Positions 12,030 to 23,657 of a DNA stretch of 64,000 nt are shown piece after piece. A program made the translations under genes and the position numbers. The notes under the pieces are model-generated. The model was not told the DNA's origin. It searched no databases and was given only the letters and a program-made list of their open reading frames with translations. Position 1 is the stretch's first letter. Each line of letters opens with the position of its first letter. Source of the DNA: Dendrocalamus latiflorus (Eukaryota; Streptophyta; Magnoliopsida; Poales; Poaceae); NCBI GenBank assembly GCA_017311315.1, contig CM029669.1, forward strand, positions 17,767,102 to 17,831,101. The letters are read 5' to 3'.

Positions 12030-12733
12030 ATCGAGGGAGTGTGGGGCGTTTCCGTGGGCACACTTGCAGAAGGGAGTCTGGTTACAGTTGCGGAACTCAT
12101 CCTTCTTCCAGGCGCGCCACGGGGCAAGTAGGGAGCAGCAACAGTAGGATGGCTAGGCGGAGGAGGCGCAGCAACAGCGGGGGATCCATGGCATGGCGGG
12201 TGTGGTGGTGGTGCAGCCGTGACGTGGGAATTGGCGGATCTAGGAGGCAGTGGAGAAGGGAAGGGAATATGAGGCACTGCAGTTGGAGTGGGGAAGCTGG
12301 CTGTGATCCAGTTTTCCAAGGAAACGTGCCATCGTGAGTTGTGTGCTAGCTGCATGAATAGGAAGGGGTGGATCAGATCCTTCGTGATTAGATTAGACGG
12401 TTGTAAAGAGATGAGGAAGACCGAACGACGACCACCATTTTTTATTTTTATGATAGTAAAGATAAAGATATATCTATCTAAGTACAGTCACCGTATTGTT
12501 CTGCGCATGGTTGTGTTAATCTGACATGAAATTGAAGCGACTTACATTGTCACGGTTGCTTGCACTTGATATGCACCTCCGTGCATTACCAATCAACAAT
12601 GATTTCTTGCTGGCACACAACGTCATTGTTCATACTACTGCCAACAAGTCGGATATATAGCAAATTTGTTCAATCTCCTTCACGTCATTTCATCGTATCG
12701 AGCTATTTCTTTTATTTTGATGTCAAGCACTTA

Positions 12734-12946
12734 GGGCGTGTTTGGGACTGCTCCACAAACTCTGCTCCACGAATTCTACCGTGGAGCAGCTCCACAAAAA
12801 ACCTAGAGTTTGTAGAGCACTCCTTTAGGTGCTCTCACAACTCCACCTTTTTTTCCTCAAACAGAGTGCGTGGAGCTGAACCTGTTTGGCTAAAAAACAT
12901 AGAGCGGAGCTGAAAAACGTAGAGTGGAGCGGTCCCAAACAGGCCC
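12734..12946. mobile_element. Tourist-like (PIF/Harbinger) MITE
   Basis: 213 bp with inverted termini GGGCGTGTTTGGGAC / GTCCCAAACAGGCCC, flanked by TTA on both sides (12731-12733 and 12947-12949). Repeated GTGGAGC/GCTCCAC words fill the interior. Terminus and 3-bp target duplication are typical of Tourist elements. Confidence 0.9.
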
Positions 12947-13056
12947 TTAGTATGCTTTAAAATTCGTGACTTCCAATTTTAGAAAGAGTGTAGAAGCACT
13001 ACTCGGTAGTCTTGTGCTTACGAAGCTGGCCGAACATAGCTCATCCACAGCTCTAG

Positions 13057-13868
13057 TCAGTGGCGGGCTAGAATTTTTAAAATAGGTATTCAAAGTTGAT
13101 AAATAAAATATAAAAACCCCATAATAGCAAAAAATACAAAATATTTCGTACTAAATACAACACCTATAAATAATTAGAAAAATAAAAATATTTCAGAGAA
13201 ATTACAAAATAACTTAAGATAAAACTATGTTGATGCAGTCTAATGTGCATGGCCTGTGTGCACCAGTGCACGACAATATGTAGTCATTGTCTAGTGTCTA
13301 CTGCCTTGTCGACCTAGCCACCGCGACTGCGCACTCCCTCCTCAGCTCTCAGGTGATAGCTGTCGCTCGTTTGCTTCTTGTAGACGTATCGCCGTTTGTC
13401 GTGACTTTGCTCCTTGTCATCGAGGTCAAGGCAGAGGCCAGAGTTGCTCTTAGCGCCTCACCAAGTCGCTTGGTAGCCAATTATCCTTCAATCTCGTACG
13501 TTAGTGTCACCATGTTTGATAATTTTGGTCTGGATTCGTGGAGCATGAAAGAGACGTAAAGAAAGAGGGGGATAAGTTAGGGTTTGAGAGGTCTACGGAT
13601 AGGTTAATAGGCCAGTTTGATAAGGGAGCAGATGTGTTATTAGGTCACGTTATTTTAGGTAAATTGGAGAGGGGGTGTGGGAGTGAGTTGAAATCAATTA
13701 GGGGAGAGGAGGTGTGGAGCGGGTTGAAATCAATTGGGAGTACATATATAAAATATTTTATCTAATTATCAGTATATATATATGTAATATACCTACTAAA
13801 TATTAGGTATTACACGAAAAAATTCAGATATTCAGCTAAATACCCTTGAATCACGTTAGATCCGCCCA
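13057..13868. repeat. Probable hAT-like non-autonomous element
   Basis: Left end CAGTGGCGGGCTAGAATTT and, on the opposite strand, right end CCATGGGCGGATCTAACG are imperfect inverted copies. The CAGTGGCGGA-type terminus is common to a group of plant hAT-like MITEs. The flanks are too degraded to show a duplication. An ORF at 13287-13559 has no recognised domain. The stretch from 13869 to the RSH leader holds only AT-rich DNA. Confidence 0.45.
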
Positions 13869-14796
13869 TGGCTAGCTGCGTTCCATATCTCACACGATTA
13901 TTCTGGTACAAACCTTCTTAGATATCGTATCAACCTTTGGCCATCCCAATGTTAATCTCAAATAGCTTTTAACTTCTATTTTTTAATTTTTAAAAGTTAA
14001 AAGTCATTTGGAACGCGTTAGTTTCTTAGCACGTATTTTGTCCTTTTTTGTCTTCTCATAGAGATATAACACTTTTTTTATTTTTTTAATTAAATATTTC
14101 AGAAAAACTAATTGTAACAACTGTGTTATTTTAAAAAACCATGGGAAAAACTGAATTAAATCTCGTCAGTATTGTGCGATACGAATAAATATGGGTCAGC
14201 TACTCAGCATGTCACGCTGGGAAGGAGCAGATCTTATCCAGTCCGAGAAAGGTGCCAGAAACGGATGAGATAAAAAAAACCTAAACCCCACTAGATTCGT
14301 TGCCCAAAAATGGGCAGTTCCGACATTTCACGCTGCCTTATTGTTAGCGAGGAGTCCCCTCCAGATTCTTCTCCTCACCACGCCCCCGACATCGCAACCT
14401 CACGAACCACGCAACAGAAGCGAAGCGACCCACAAAAAACACGCGCAGAAGCAGCCACCCCCTTCGCCTCCCTTGTGCTCCTTCTCACCCTTATAATCCC
14501 GCGAATTCGCTGGCTTAATCTCGCCAAGATCGAGTTTTGGTGCCGAATTCGTGATCTGTTGCGTCGATTGCCTCCCGGAGCTACTGTGTCTTTAGCTCGA
14601 ATCAGCGCGTTCTCCCCGTTCGGTTCTTGTCCGGGGAGCTTCCAGTTCGTCGAATTGGTGTCGGCAAGATCGAATTTTGGAGTCGAGTTTCTGTTCTTCT
14701 GGGTTGGTTGCCCGAATTCGGTTGTTCTTTTGCCCGGGATTTCCGATTTGAGCTGTTTGGTTGGGTGGTTGGGAGGTTGGGAAGTTCCCGGCGACC

Positions 14797-17700
14797 ATGT
14801 TCGTGCCGGCGATAGCCGTCTACACCAGCCCGCCAGGCGCCGTCTACACGTCGTCGGAGCTTGAGGCGAACTCCCGCGGCTCGGCGCCCTGCGCGGCGGC
14901 GGCCTCCCCGTCGCCGGCCAGCTCGCACCGCCACCCCGCCATCGCCGGCGGCCTCTCCTGCCTCTTCTCCTCCCCGTCCGCCGCCCCTCGCGCCGCGGCT
15001 CACGACGAGCTTGGCGCGCTGTGTCACGACAGATCCGACGAGCCGACCGTTGCCGGCGGGGGCGAGGGCTACTCCTACCCACAGCCGTCCTCGCCGTTCA
15101 AGTGGCCGGACCACCTCCACCACAGCCCCGGGTCGCTGTTCCACAGCCCCGCATCCTCGCCGGCCTCCAGGAGCCCGTCGGTTTCTTGGCTCGCCGGCCG
15201 CGAGCGCGAACGGCTCTTCTCCAGCTTCGTGCGCAACGCGCTTGGCTCCTGCATCGACTACGCGCCGGTCACCACCGCACCACTGGGTGTCACCGCTGCT
15301 GCTGGCGTCGACGCTGGCGAGCTTGCCCTCGAGCTCGACGAGAACCTCTCGGAGGCAGAGCCGTCCTGTGAGCCTTACGCACGCGACCTCCTTGCTGACG
15401 CCCAAGGCCGCCACCACATCTTCCACGATGAGCTCGTCGTCAAGGCCTTCTTCGAGGCCGAGAGGGCGCACCGGGGCCAGGTGGAATCCCAATTTCAAGA
15501 ACTCGCACAAGACTCCATTCTTTAGTTCTTGATTTGTTTGCAATGTCTCGTTTGTGTTGTTAAAATGCTGTGGGGTTTGTGCTTTTGATTCTGCCATCAG
15601 ACGCGGGCGAGTGGTGATCCGTACTTGCAGCATTGCGTGGAAACCGCCGCGCTTCTGGCCAAGATAGGCGCAAACGCGACGATCGTCTCTGCTGGTCTTC
15701 TGCACGACACAATTGATGATTCCTTCATGGACTACGATCATATCTTCCGGATGTTCGGTGCCGGCGTGGCTGATCTCGTTGAAGGGGTATGTGTTTTGTT
15801 TACTCGATCTTTACCATTATTTTAGATGGTTTGGAATAATTTAGGAGTTTTCTTATGGTAGTTTAGTGAAGGTTTTGGCTGGATCCACGGCTAATTATTT
15901 GAATTATCTATGTTATCCTTGTTGTTTATTCAAAGTCAATGTGTCATGTGCTCCTTTTGCTTAAGCTTTCAATCGTATGGGTAGCTTTACTTACTAAGTA
16001 AACAAAGTTGGGTAAAGTACCGAAGTCTATTGTTATGACCTTCTATGCTTCTACAGCGTGCTACTAATCTGTTCTATTAATTGTAGCAATCAATTTGTGA
16101 CATAGTTTGCAGTGACCAAGTCAAAGTGCTTATTGTTTAGGCTTCGCTTCTGTTGAAGTTATTTCTTTCAACACCACAAACTTAGTAAATATTTATAAAC
16201 TCATCCTCATGAATAGATACGAGAAATGCTGCCTATTCATGTAGTTGATCATGTCCTCTGTCCTTGGCATGCCTTAGTTTTTAGTCCTAACATTTTTTGG
16301 GCAAATTGAAAAAAGTAGCAGGATTGTGGGACTAATAGTTTCCTGCCCAACTGTTTGGTACAATTTGATTTTGTTGACGCATATGCTATCCTTGTTACAT
16401 ATGCTGCATAGTTTTCTCTCTTTTTGTTTAGGTATACATCTTCTATACCCTCATTTGACTTGTTTTGATTACGTCTGGTCCATAAAACTATTTTGCTGTT
16501 GCAAGTTCGTATATATGATTGATTTGTTCAGGTCTCGAAGTTAAGCCACTTGAGCAAACTTGCTCGGGACAACAATACTGCAAGCAGGACTGTTGAAGCA
16601 GATCGCCTGCATACAATGTTTCTTGCAATGGCTGATGCACGAGCCGTTCTGATAAAGCTAGCAGATCGTCTGCACAACATGAAGACGATAGATGCTTTGC
16701 CTTTGGTCAAACAACAGAGATTTGCTAAAGAGACTATGGAAATCTTTGTGCCATTGGCTAATCGGTTAGGAATTGCTACCTGGAAAGACCAGCTGGAAAA
16801 TATTTGCTTCAAGCATTTGAATCCAGAGGAGCACAAGGAGCTTTCGTCTAAACTTGTGATATCTTTTAACGAAGCACTTCTTACATCTACTCTGGATGAA
16901 CTAGATAAAGGTCTCAGAGATGAAGGTATTTCATATCACAGTCTTTCTGGGAGGCACAAGAGTCTGTACAGTACATACTCCAAGATGATAAAGTATGCCA
17001 AAGTTACTTTCTTTTACATTGTTGACAGTTCAGAAAGATGAATAAATTGACGAGAATTCACAGTACCCACTCTAATTATGCTTGTGATGTCTCCAGGAAG
17101 AACTTAACAATGGATGATGTACACGACATCCATGGTCTACGGCTTGTGGTTGAGACACAGCAAGATTGTTATCGAGCTCTTGACATCGTCCATAAACTGT
17201 GGCCCCGAGTTGCTGGAAGATTTAAGGACTATATATTGCATCCAAAATTGAATGGGTATGCAGAATAAAATTTTGATCATTTTCTTAAAAGCTTTTCTAG
17301 AATCACTGCTAATTTACTAGTTACAGGTATCGATCATTGCACACTGTCATCATGTGTGAGGGTGTCCACCCATTTGAAGTTCAGATCCGGACAAAAGAAA
17401 TGCATCTACAAGCAGAGTATGGATTTGCTGCGCACTGGAGATACAAAGAAGGTGGCTGTAGGCACTCATTTGTACTCCAAATGGTGGAATGGGCAAGATG
17501 GGTGCTCACATGGCAATGCGAAGCAATGAGCAAAGAGCGGCCCTCAGCTTTAGGCAGCTCTGATGCCATTAGGCCACCATGTCCTTTTCCCTTGCATTCA
17601 GACGACTGCCCTTATTCTTACACCCGCCAATGCAACCTTGACATACCCATATTTGTGATCATTCTTGAACATGATAAGGTAGGTCTCTCCTTTTGATTTC

Positions 17701-18084
17701 TTTCCAGCTTGTATTATTGAACATGGTATAATACTGCAATGATATAACTGTGGTCATTTCAGTTGTCTGAACATTGTTTTTGTGATTTAGATGTCTGTCC
17801 AAGAGCTCCCTGCAAACTCAACTGTAGTTGATCTAATGGAGCGAGTCGGGGCCATTAGTCCAAGATGGAGCCCTTACAGCTTCCCATTGAAAGAGGAACT
17901 GCGGCCAAGGGTTAACCACAAGCCCATAAGCGATCCGAACCGGAAGCTGTGCATGGGCGACGTGGTGGAGCTGACCCCTGCCCTCCCACACAAGTTGCTA
18001 ACCGAATACCGGGAAGAGATCCAGCGCATGTACGAGCGAGGTGGGTTCGCCCTCGCCACCACCCGGGGTGGCCCCAGAAGCTGA
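14797..18084 (+). CDS. RSH2: RelA/SpoT homologue (plastid ppGpp synthase/hydrolase), RSH2/3 type
   Basis: Six exons with GT-AG introns: 14797-15480, 15601-15786, 16532-16992, 17097-17255, 17327-17678 and 17791-18084. They join in phase to 711 codons, close to Arabidopsis RSH2/RSH3. The N-terminal ~200 residues are Ala/Ser/Pro-rich with a likely plastid transit peptide (starts MFVPAIAVYTSP). An HD hydrolase domain follows (LLHDTIDD, with H263-D264), then the synthetase domain (GRHKS at 430-434, HDIHGLRLVV at 453-462, YRSLHT at 498-503, EVQIRT at 514-519) and a short TGS-like segment (about 611-690). Both hydrolase and synthetase signature residues are present, so it is probably bifunctional, making and degrading the alarmone (p)ppGpp in chloroplasts. 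The ATG at 14797 gives the transit peptide; the frame upstream is open but has no ATG. The leader from about 14300 is the probable 5' UTR. No defects seen. Confidence 0.96.
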
Positions 18085-18491
18085 CGGTGTCGTGAATACC
18101 ATGTTACCTGTTGTTGTACAATGCGCTCGACCCCCATTTGGTTCCTTGTAAATATGAACTAATTCTTGCTGCAGAGAAAGCGCAATGAACACCCCTCTTT
18201 AACTGAATTATCAAAGTTGTGTTGTTTGGTGTTCTGATCCACGACGCTGCCGTGTATAACGCTTTACAAGTTAATCAAATTCGTTTCAGATCCTCCAAGA
18301 TTCAGGAGGGTATATTCAAGAATATGTAGTGATTGTGTCGTCGTTACATCTGTGTTGCAATGACACTGTTTCTGAGCTTACATCATACATGGTAAAGGAA
18401 ACCACCAGCGACGTCAGTTTGGCTGTCATATCTGCTTATGAAATATGAAGTGTGAACCATGCATGTACTATGTGGACCTGGATACTTCTCA

Positions 18492-18604
18492 GATAGAATA
18501 TTCTGGGGGTGCAGATTCGTGTAAGTTTGATAGAATATTCTGGGGGGTGCAGATTCGTGTAAGTTTGATAGAATATTCTGGGGGGTGCAGATTCGTGTAA
18601 GTTT
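18492..18604. repeat. Three-copy 37-38 bp tandem repeat downstream of RSH
   Basis: The unit GATAGAATATTCTGGGGG...GTGTAAGTTT starts at 18492, 18529 and 18567. Copies differ only by the length of the G run. It lies about 400 bp past the RSH stop, beyond the likely 3' end. Confidence 0.9.
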
Positions 18605-18730
18605 CTTGGGTGCAGTCTTTGTTGGACAAAATCGTGCGCAGCGGTTGGTTGATGAACCTTGGATCGTTGGTTCTTGGCGGTAACAGCTCTCCAGGCAAGG
18701 TTATGGCCAGGTCTCACACAAGACCACATT

Positions 18731-18949
18731 GGGTATTGATAAACATCATCCGAATGTTTTTTTTCTAACTATCATTCAGATTTGTGACCATTGGATTAGA
18801 GATCCAATGGTCATGAATTCTCCCCACCCCCTCCAAAAAAAACAATCTCCCCCCTCCAAAAATAAGAGGCCGTTGGATGTCTAATCCAACGGTCTGAAAT
18901 TTAGATAATTATTAGGAATAAAATATCCGGGTGATACATATACACACCC
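18731..18949. mobile_element. Mutator-type MITE, copy 1
   Basis: 219 bp from GGGTATTGATAAACATCATC to the inverted end ATACACACCC. Flanking 9-mers GACCACATT (18722-18730) and GACAACATT (18950-18958) match at 8 of 9 positions, as expected for a Mutator target duplication. A close relative lies at 41396-41610. The centre holds an inverted pair around CCGTTGGAT. Confidence 0.88.
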
Positions 18950-19304
18950 GACAACATTTGAGGAAAACTGAACCTTTGTCCTGAAATCCTTGGAAGCCAG
19001 CCGGCGGCCCGCTACGTGCCAGGTTGTGCCAGCCGCTACGTGCCGACCGACGAGTTGAAAGTTTCAGGTTATAGCGCCTTGCATCTCTCGCCTACGGCTT
19101 GCCATGTAGCCTTGTGACCTTCGCCGGCGGCTTCTCCGTGCCGCGTGGCTCAGCACGGCGAACAACACGGGAGCTTCGGCTCGTGCCCCGCGACTGCGAG
19201 GACGAATGTTTTGGAGGCTAGGGAAGATTCGCTGGAGAGATTTGTACGCAGCTTGACGAATGACGACTCAGCCGGAGCCAATAGGACTGGCTGACCATCC
19301 GATC

Positions 19305-20109
19305 TAGAGATGGCAACGGGCATAAACCCGCTGGGTTTTGCTATCCCAAATCCGTGCCCATGAAAGTTGGATGTGCCCGCTAAAAAACCCATGCCCGTGA
19401 CGGGTGCAGATTTTTGCCCAGACCCATGCCCACTGGGTTAACAGGTACCCATGGGTCGCCTGTCGGGTCAGTAATGCGAGCTGCAACAATGGTTAATGGA
19501 GAGGAGGAAGAAGTTCACCGGCCATCTTCGTTGGAGCCGGAGGGCAGCGCCATGGCCAAGGGCCTACTGCTGTGATGCGCGTTGACTGCGGCGTGGGGGC
19601 GGCGAGCTGAACTGGAAGGCGAAGCGACGGCGAGGGCGTGCGGGAGGACGAGCGTGCGGCGAGAGTGGAGGGAGCAGGAGCGGGAGCTGCGGGACGGGAG
19701 GGCGAGCGCGGAGTGCCAAATGCGCCGCCGCTGCGGCGGCTGTTGAATCGGGGTGGAGACTGGGGAGGAGTGAGTAGTGACCGTGGCGAGTGCTAGCTAG
19801 GGTTAGCCGTATGGGTAATGGGGCATTGCTGCATTGAATTTGGGGGCTTGGGGCTAAATGGCTAATGGGCTATGGGCTGGGCTGGTTTGTCTGGAAGCCT
19901 GGGTTTATAACTCCTATGGATCAGGTTTATATTACCCATGGGTTTACGGGTTTTGGTACTATAGGAACGTACCCGAACCCGACAGACCCGATGGGTTAGG
20001 CTTTTTGCCCATTAAGAGACCCATGGGTTAGGAAATTGACTCAGACTCATGCCCTAATAGAGTAAAAACCCACCGGGTATCGGGTTTCGGGTACCCATTG
20101 CCATCTCTA
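19305..20109. mobile_element. hAT-type non-autonomous element, 805 bp
   Basis: It begins TAGAGATGGCAACGGG and ends with the inverted copy CCCATTGCCATCTCTA. Exact 8-bp duplications ATCCGATC flank it (19297-19304 and 20110-20117). Both arms are built of short repeats of the ACCCATGGG/ACCCGAAACC kind. The middle (about 19480-19800) is GC-rich unrelated DNA, possibly a captured piece that I cannot identify. Confidence 0.93.
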
Positions 20110-20591
20110 ATCCGATCTGAGAACTGTTGCGGCAGGGAAGGCGAGATGGGTCGGCCTAATTCTGGTTTTTGCCATCTGCTGTTTAGTTGGGTCTGGCGAG
20201 CCTGCTCTAGCGCAGCGCACAGTGAATACATTACTGCTAACTTGCTGCAAGGAAGGCCAACCCATAAATAAACGAAAGCGTCAGTTCAGCCCAACAACAC
20301 TCGACTCATGAAGGAAAGTGGCCGTATGCTTGCTTACAGGGCAGAAATATTCATTCTTATCTTCTTTTTTGGTGCGTGTCTCGTTCCTGTCAGGATGCCA
20401 CAAGCACTAGGGGGATTCCAGCACGAGGCCCATGATTTCCACAAGCAGGATTGCATGCGAGCATGCAACATGAGCAGAAAAATGCCACCATCATTAACAG
20501 GAAGATTTTTGGTGTCCCGCCCTTATCACCACCACCACCATCTTTATTAACGTCTGCTAATGCGCATCATCGCACATCTCCTATTTTTTTT

Positions 20592-21304
20592 AAGAAATAA
20601 GTCTAATTTTGCCCTTGAATTTTGAAGGTGCATCTAATCTACTCCTAAACTATAAAACCATTTACATAGTTCCTTAACTACGTAGAACCGTCTAATTAAC
20701 CGCTAGAGTGGTTTGAATGGTGGTTTTACCATTGTAGCGGTGGTTTTATTAGCATGATGAATGACGTGGTTGACAATCATTACCATATTCTCAGCCCTGT
20801 TATTCGTCACAGTAGCAAAACCATTGTGGCATTGCCATATTCTTAGCCACATCACTCGCCACTGTGACAAAACCGTCTCCAAAAGTGTTTTAGGGGATTA
20901 TTTAAATAGTTTTTATTAGACCATGTGGTTAGGTTTAGGATATTTTGGTGATAAATAATTGACAATGATTAATTTATTATGATGAATAATTGGTGAACTG
21001 CTACAATACACTACAGTAATTGCTACAGTAAATCAGTAAAATTCTGTTTTTTGTTTTTGTTATTTCTGGTTTTTGCATATTAAACAATTAAAAGGCAAAA
21101 AAATTTGAAAAAAAAAAGTTTCCGCTGTGCGATACAATCATTCACCCCCACTGATTGTCATCGACGATCCTACAGTTTTGTATAGTTTAGATTATTTAAA
21201 TGGTTTTGTATAGTTTAAAAGGCTATTTAGACGATTTTATACTTCAGAGATAGATTAGGTGCACCCTAGAAGTTGAGGGGTAAAATAGACCCACTCTTCT
21301 TTTT
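20592..21304. repeat. Foldback element with long imperfect inverted arms
   Basis: The arm from about 20592 (AAGTCTAATTTTGCCC, then GGTGCATCTAATCTA) is matched in inverted orientation by the end near 21300, over at least 70 bp with mismatches. No coding sequence is inside. Superfamily is uncertain. Between this and 19305-20109, a short ORF at 20308-20550 has no recognised domain. Confidence 0.6.
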
Positions 21305-21989
21305 AACCCCGCGTTTATGTACTATAAAGTAACACGTAGTAAACCTTACCTAAAATTGTTTGATCAAACATAAGAAAAGCACTAAATGATAATCTTTAGC
21401 AGTTACGCATCACCAACCAACAGTCAACTTAAAACTAAATTAGAAAGCCACGATAAATCCACTCATCATAAACCTGCTCACGTCCCCTCGCTCCCCCAAA
21501 CCAAAGCTATGTGTGGCAATGCAGGGCGATCCGATCCCACCTAGCAATCAGGGCCGTCGGCTCTGGATCGGACGGATGTGTCAGAAAGTGAATTCAGTTA
21601 GGTCTTATGAATATTGAAGCAGTGAGAAAACATGGACGGTCAGGATGAGAAGCTGAGGTATTACGTGGATCGCATGGAGACTGGAGTAAGGAAAGCTGCA
21701 ACTGACTTCACTATTTCTCCCTCTCTATTTCCTAGGATGAAGAGGTTAGCTATTATTTTCAGCTCTCTATTTGAGTTAGCATTCCAATGGCCTAGCTATT
21801 TGAGAAGCGAGTGAGGAGGCGCTCGCCAAATCTAGCTAGCGGCCGGGAGAAAATAGCGACTCGATAAAAATGAAGAGGATGATAAAGAACCGGTTGGAGT
21901 CCATTTCTTGAGTCATATTAGGTAAATATACAATGAAGAGCAGGATAAAGAACCGGTTGGGGTTGCTCTAAGTAGCCAAGGGTTATGTA

Positions 21990-22281
21990 GAGCGGGTGTC
22001 CGATCTCCATCCGACGACTGCTGTGCATTTGAGTAGCATTAGGATTGTTAAACTGTGCATTTTGTCAAACTATTCACCGACATTTGTCTTAAACTTAGCT
22101 TATGTTTTGGCAGCCATATAGAAGGCTTGTAACCCCTCTGTTGGAAGGATCCAGATTATTGAACACAAAACCCTAGCCATCATATCTAGTATAGCTCACA
22201 GTTTACCCTGTTCTCTCATTGTTTTCTCGATTGTTTTCTAATTTCACTCTTGATTCAGATTTGCATTCTTAGATCCTAACA
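21990..22281 (+). repeat. LTR remnant preceding a primer-binding site
   Basis: Sequence ending CCTAACA at 22281 directly precedes a methionine-type primer-binding site, so it is the end of an LTR. The LTR start is not clear. No gag or pol is recognisable downstream, only AT-rich DNA to about 22800, so the element is truncated. Confidence 0.5.
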
Positions 22282-22284
22282 GTT

Positions 22285-22296
22285 TGGTATCAGAGC
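22285..22296 (+). other. Primer-binding site of truncated LTR element
   Basis: TGGTATCAGAGC three bases after the LTR end; complementary to the initiator tRNA-Met 3' end. Confidence 0.7.
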
Positions 22297-22799
22297 ACTG
22301 ATTCTTGGCCTTGAGGACAGATCTTGGTCACGTTCTTGGAGAAGGTTTGGGAGCACCTTGTGTCTTCCTGTACATTTCATCTATTATATATTTTGTGCTA
22401 TTTATGTACATTTCAATATTATAGGTTAATTGGTTATGGATCTTCTTTATTCCTGACATATATGTGGATATTTCCACTTTATTATCCTTTGTTGTATGCA
22501 CTATCTCATGATATTTTATGAAATATTTATCATGTATAATATTTTTTTGTATATCCTGTATCTACTAACGCTAATATTTTTGTAAGCAACGTTTAATTTT
22601 AGCTTTAGCTTTATTGGGATTCTTATACCTAATATTTCTTTAAAGGTAACTTAACTACATATTTATTTCCAAAATTAGTTAGAGTTGGTGCAAGGCAATT
22701 CACATTATTTTCTCAGTTGTAATCAATCCTTTGAGTAATAGCCAAACAGATAGTAAGGTTATTATTCTTTCAAGAGAAGACCTGAACCTATATAAAAAT

Positions 22800-23657
22800 C
22801 CCCGTGTCTACTACTCTGTATGATCATAGTCTGAGTCTTTAAGAGTTTTTTCTCGAATCCAAACAAATCATACGTAAGATCGGTATTAAAACACCGACAG
22901 AACCAAATACCGATAAGTCGATAAACCACTTCGAAAATGTTGTCTCGATAAACCGCTTTGAAACGGTAACACAGAAACCATCCTATTTATTTGTTTAGAA
23001 GAAACCATAAACTAAAAACAACTAGACCATTGATCATCATCAACAGCATTTTTATCGCCGCCATTGATCATCATCAACAGCATTTTCATCGCTGTTTGCT
23101 GTGAGCCTGTGATCAGGCACGATCATTCAACCAAGAAACTACACCATGTTACTTCTATCAATCGACGTTGCACCCTTCACTTTAAACAACTGTTCGGCAC
23201 ACACGCCAAGATGTAAGAGTTCCAGTGCAGGATCTTGGATGAGGTGTGCATAAAACAATACGCTCAAAGCACTGATATTCCACTAAAGGATCTTATTCAA
23301 AAGAAATTATCAAAAGATCCTTTATTTTTGTTCTGGCAAGTTCCATGTTTGGTACAACAGAACAATTGCATCAGAAATCGCATTTGGGGAGCTACAATCA
23401 GAATGACTCAAAAGGCTCATAGAATCATTGCGAGTCGCCAAAGAGTACACATAAATACCACAAATACATTAGACGAACAGCCTGCACAAGTAACTCATCT
23501 TCTCAAATGCTGAAGAATGATCTTTAGTCCTTACAAAGTTCACCTGCTAAAATGAGCAAAAGAATGGCGTGGCACTTACTCGTTCTCACGTAGCAAAAGT
23601 ACAAACCAGGTCTGAAATGAGCAAAAGAATGGCGCAACATGGCATTTCTACTCAAGC
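22800..23657 (-). other. Stretch downstream of the GPI-anchored protein gene
   Basis: I see no gene here. About 23540-23657 is probably 3' UTR of the minus-strand GPI gene and holds two near copies of AAATGAGCAAAAGAATGGCG, at about 23551 and 23617. A 32-bp direct duplication (CATTGATCATCATCAACAGC...) lies at about 23027-23092. Confidence 0.4.

Larger units (their letters stand above)
7478..12462 (-). mobile_element. Non-autonomous Helitron carrying fragments of at least three host genes
   Basis: Read on the minus strand, the element starts TCTTTACTATCATAAAAAT at 12462. This resembles grass Helitron 5' ends, and the preceding host base is A. It ends near 7478 with a hairpin around CGTTGCAACG, followed by a short AT-rich tail, ATAG and a host T. 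That fits Helitron A/T insertion, except that the final CTRR reads ATAG, which I take as a mutation. There is no target-site duplication and there are no inverted termini, as expected. Inside, fragments of starch synthase II, glucosidase II alpha and UTP11 genes keep their introns, all lie in the same orientation, and all carry damage. No Rep/helicase gene is present, so movement would need an autonomous partner. Confidence 0.78.

Noticed and set aside
7478..12462. Pack-MULE as the carrier of the gene fragments
   Set aside because: No long terminal inverted repeats and no 9-bp duplication at the borders; the ends fit a Helitron better.
14375..15741. Long minus-strand ORFs (235 and 379 codons) over the RSH first exons
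   Set aside because: They are shadows of the GC-rich RSH exon on the other strand. The plus frame has the recognised domain and consistent splicing.
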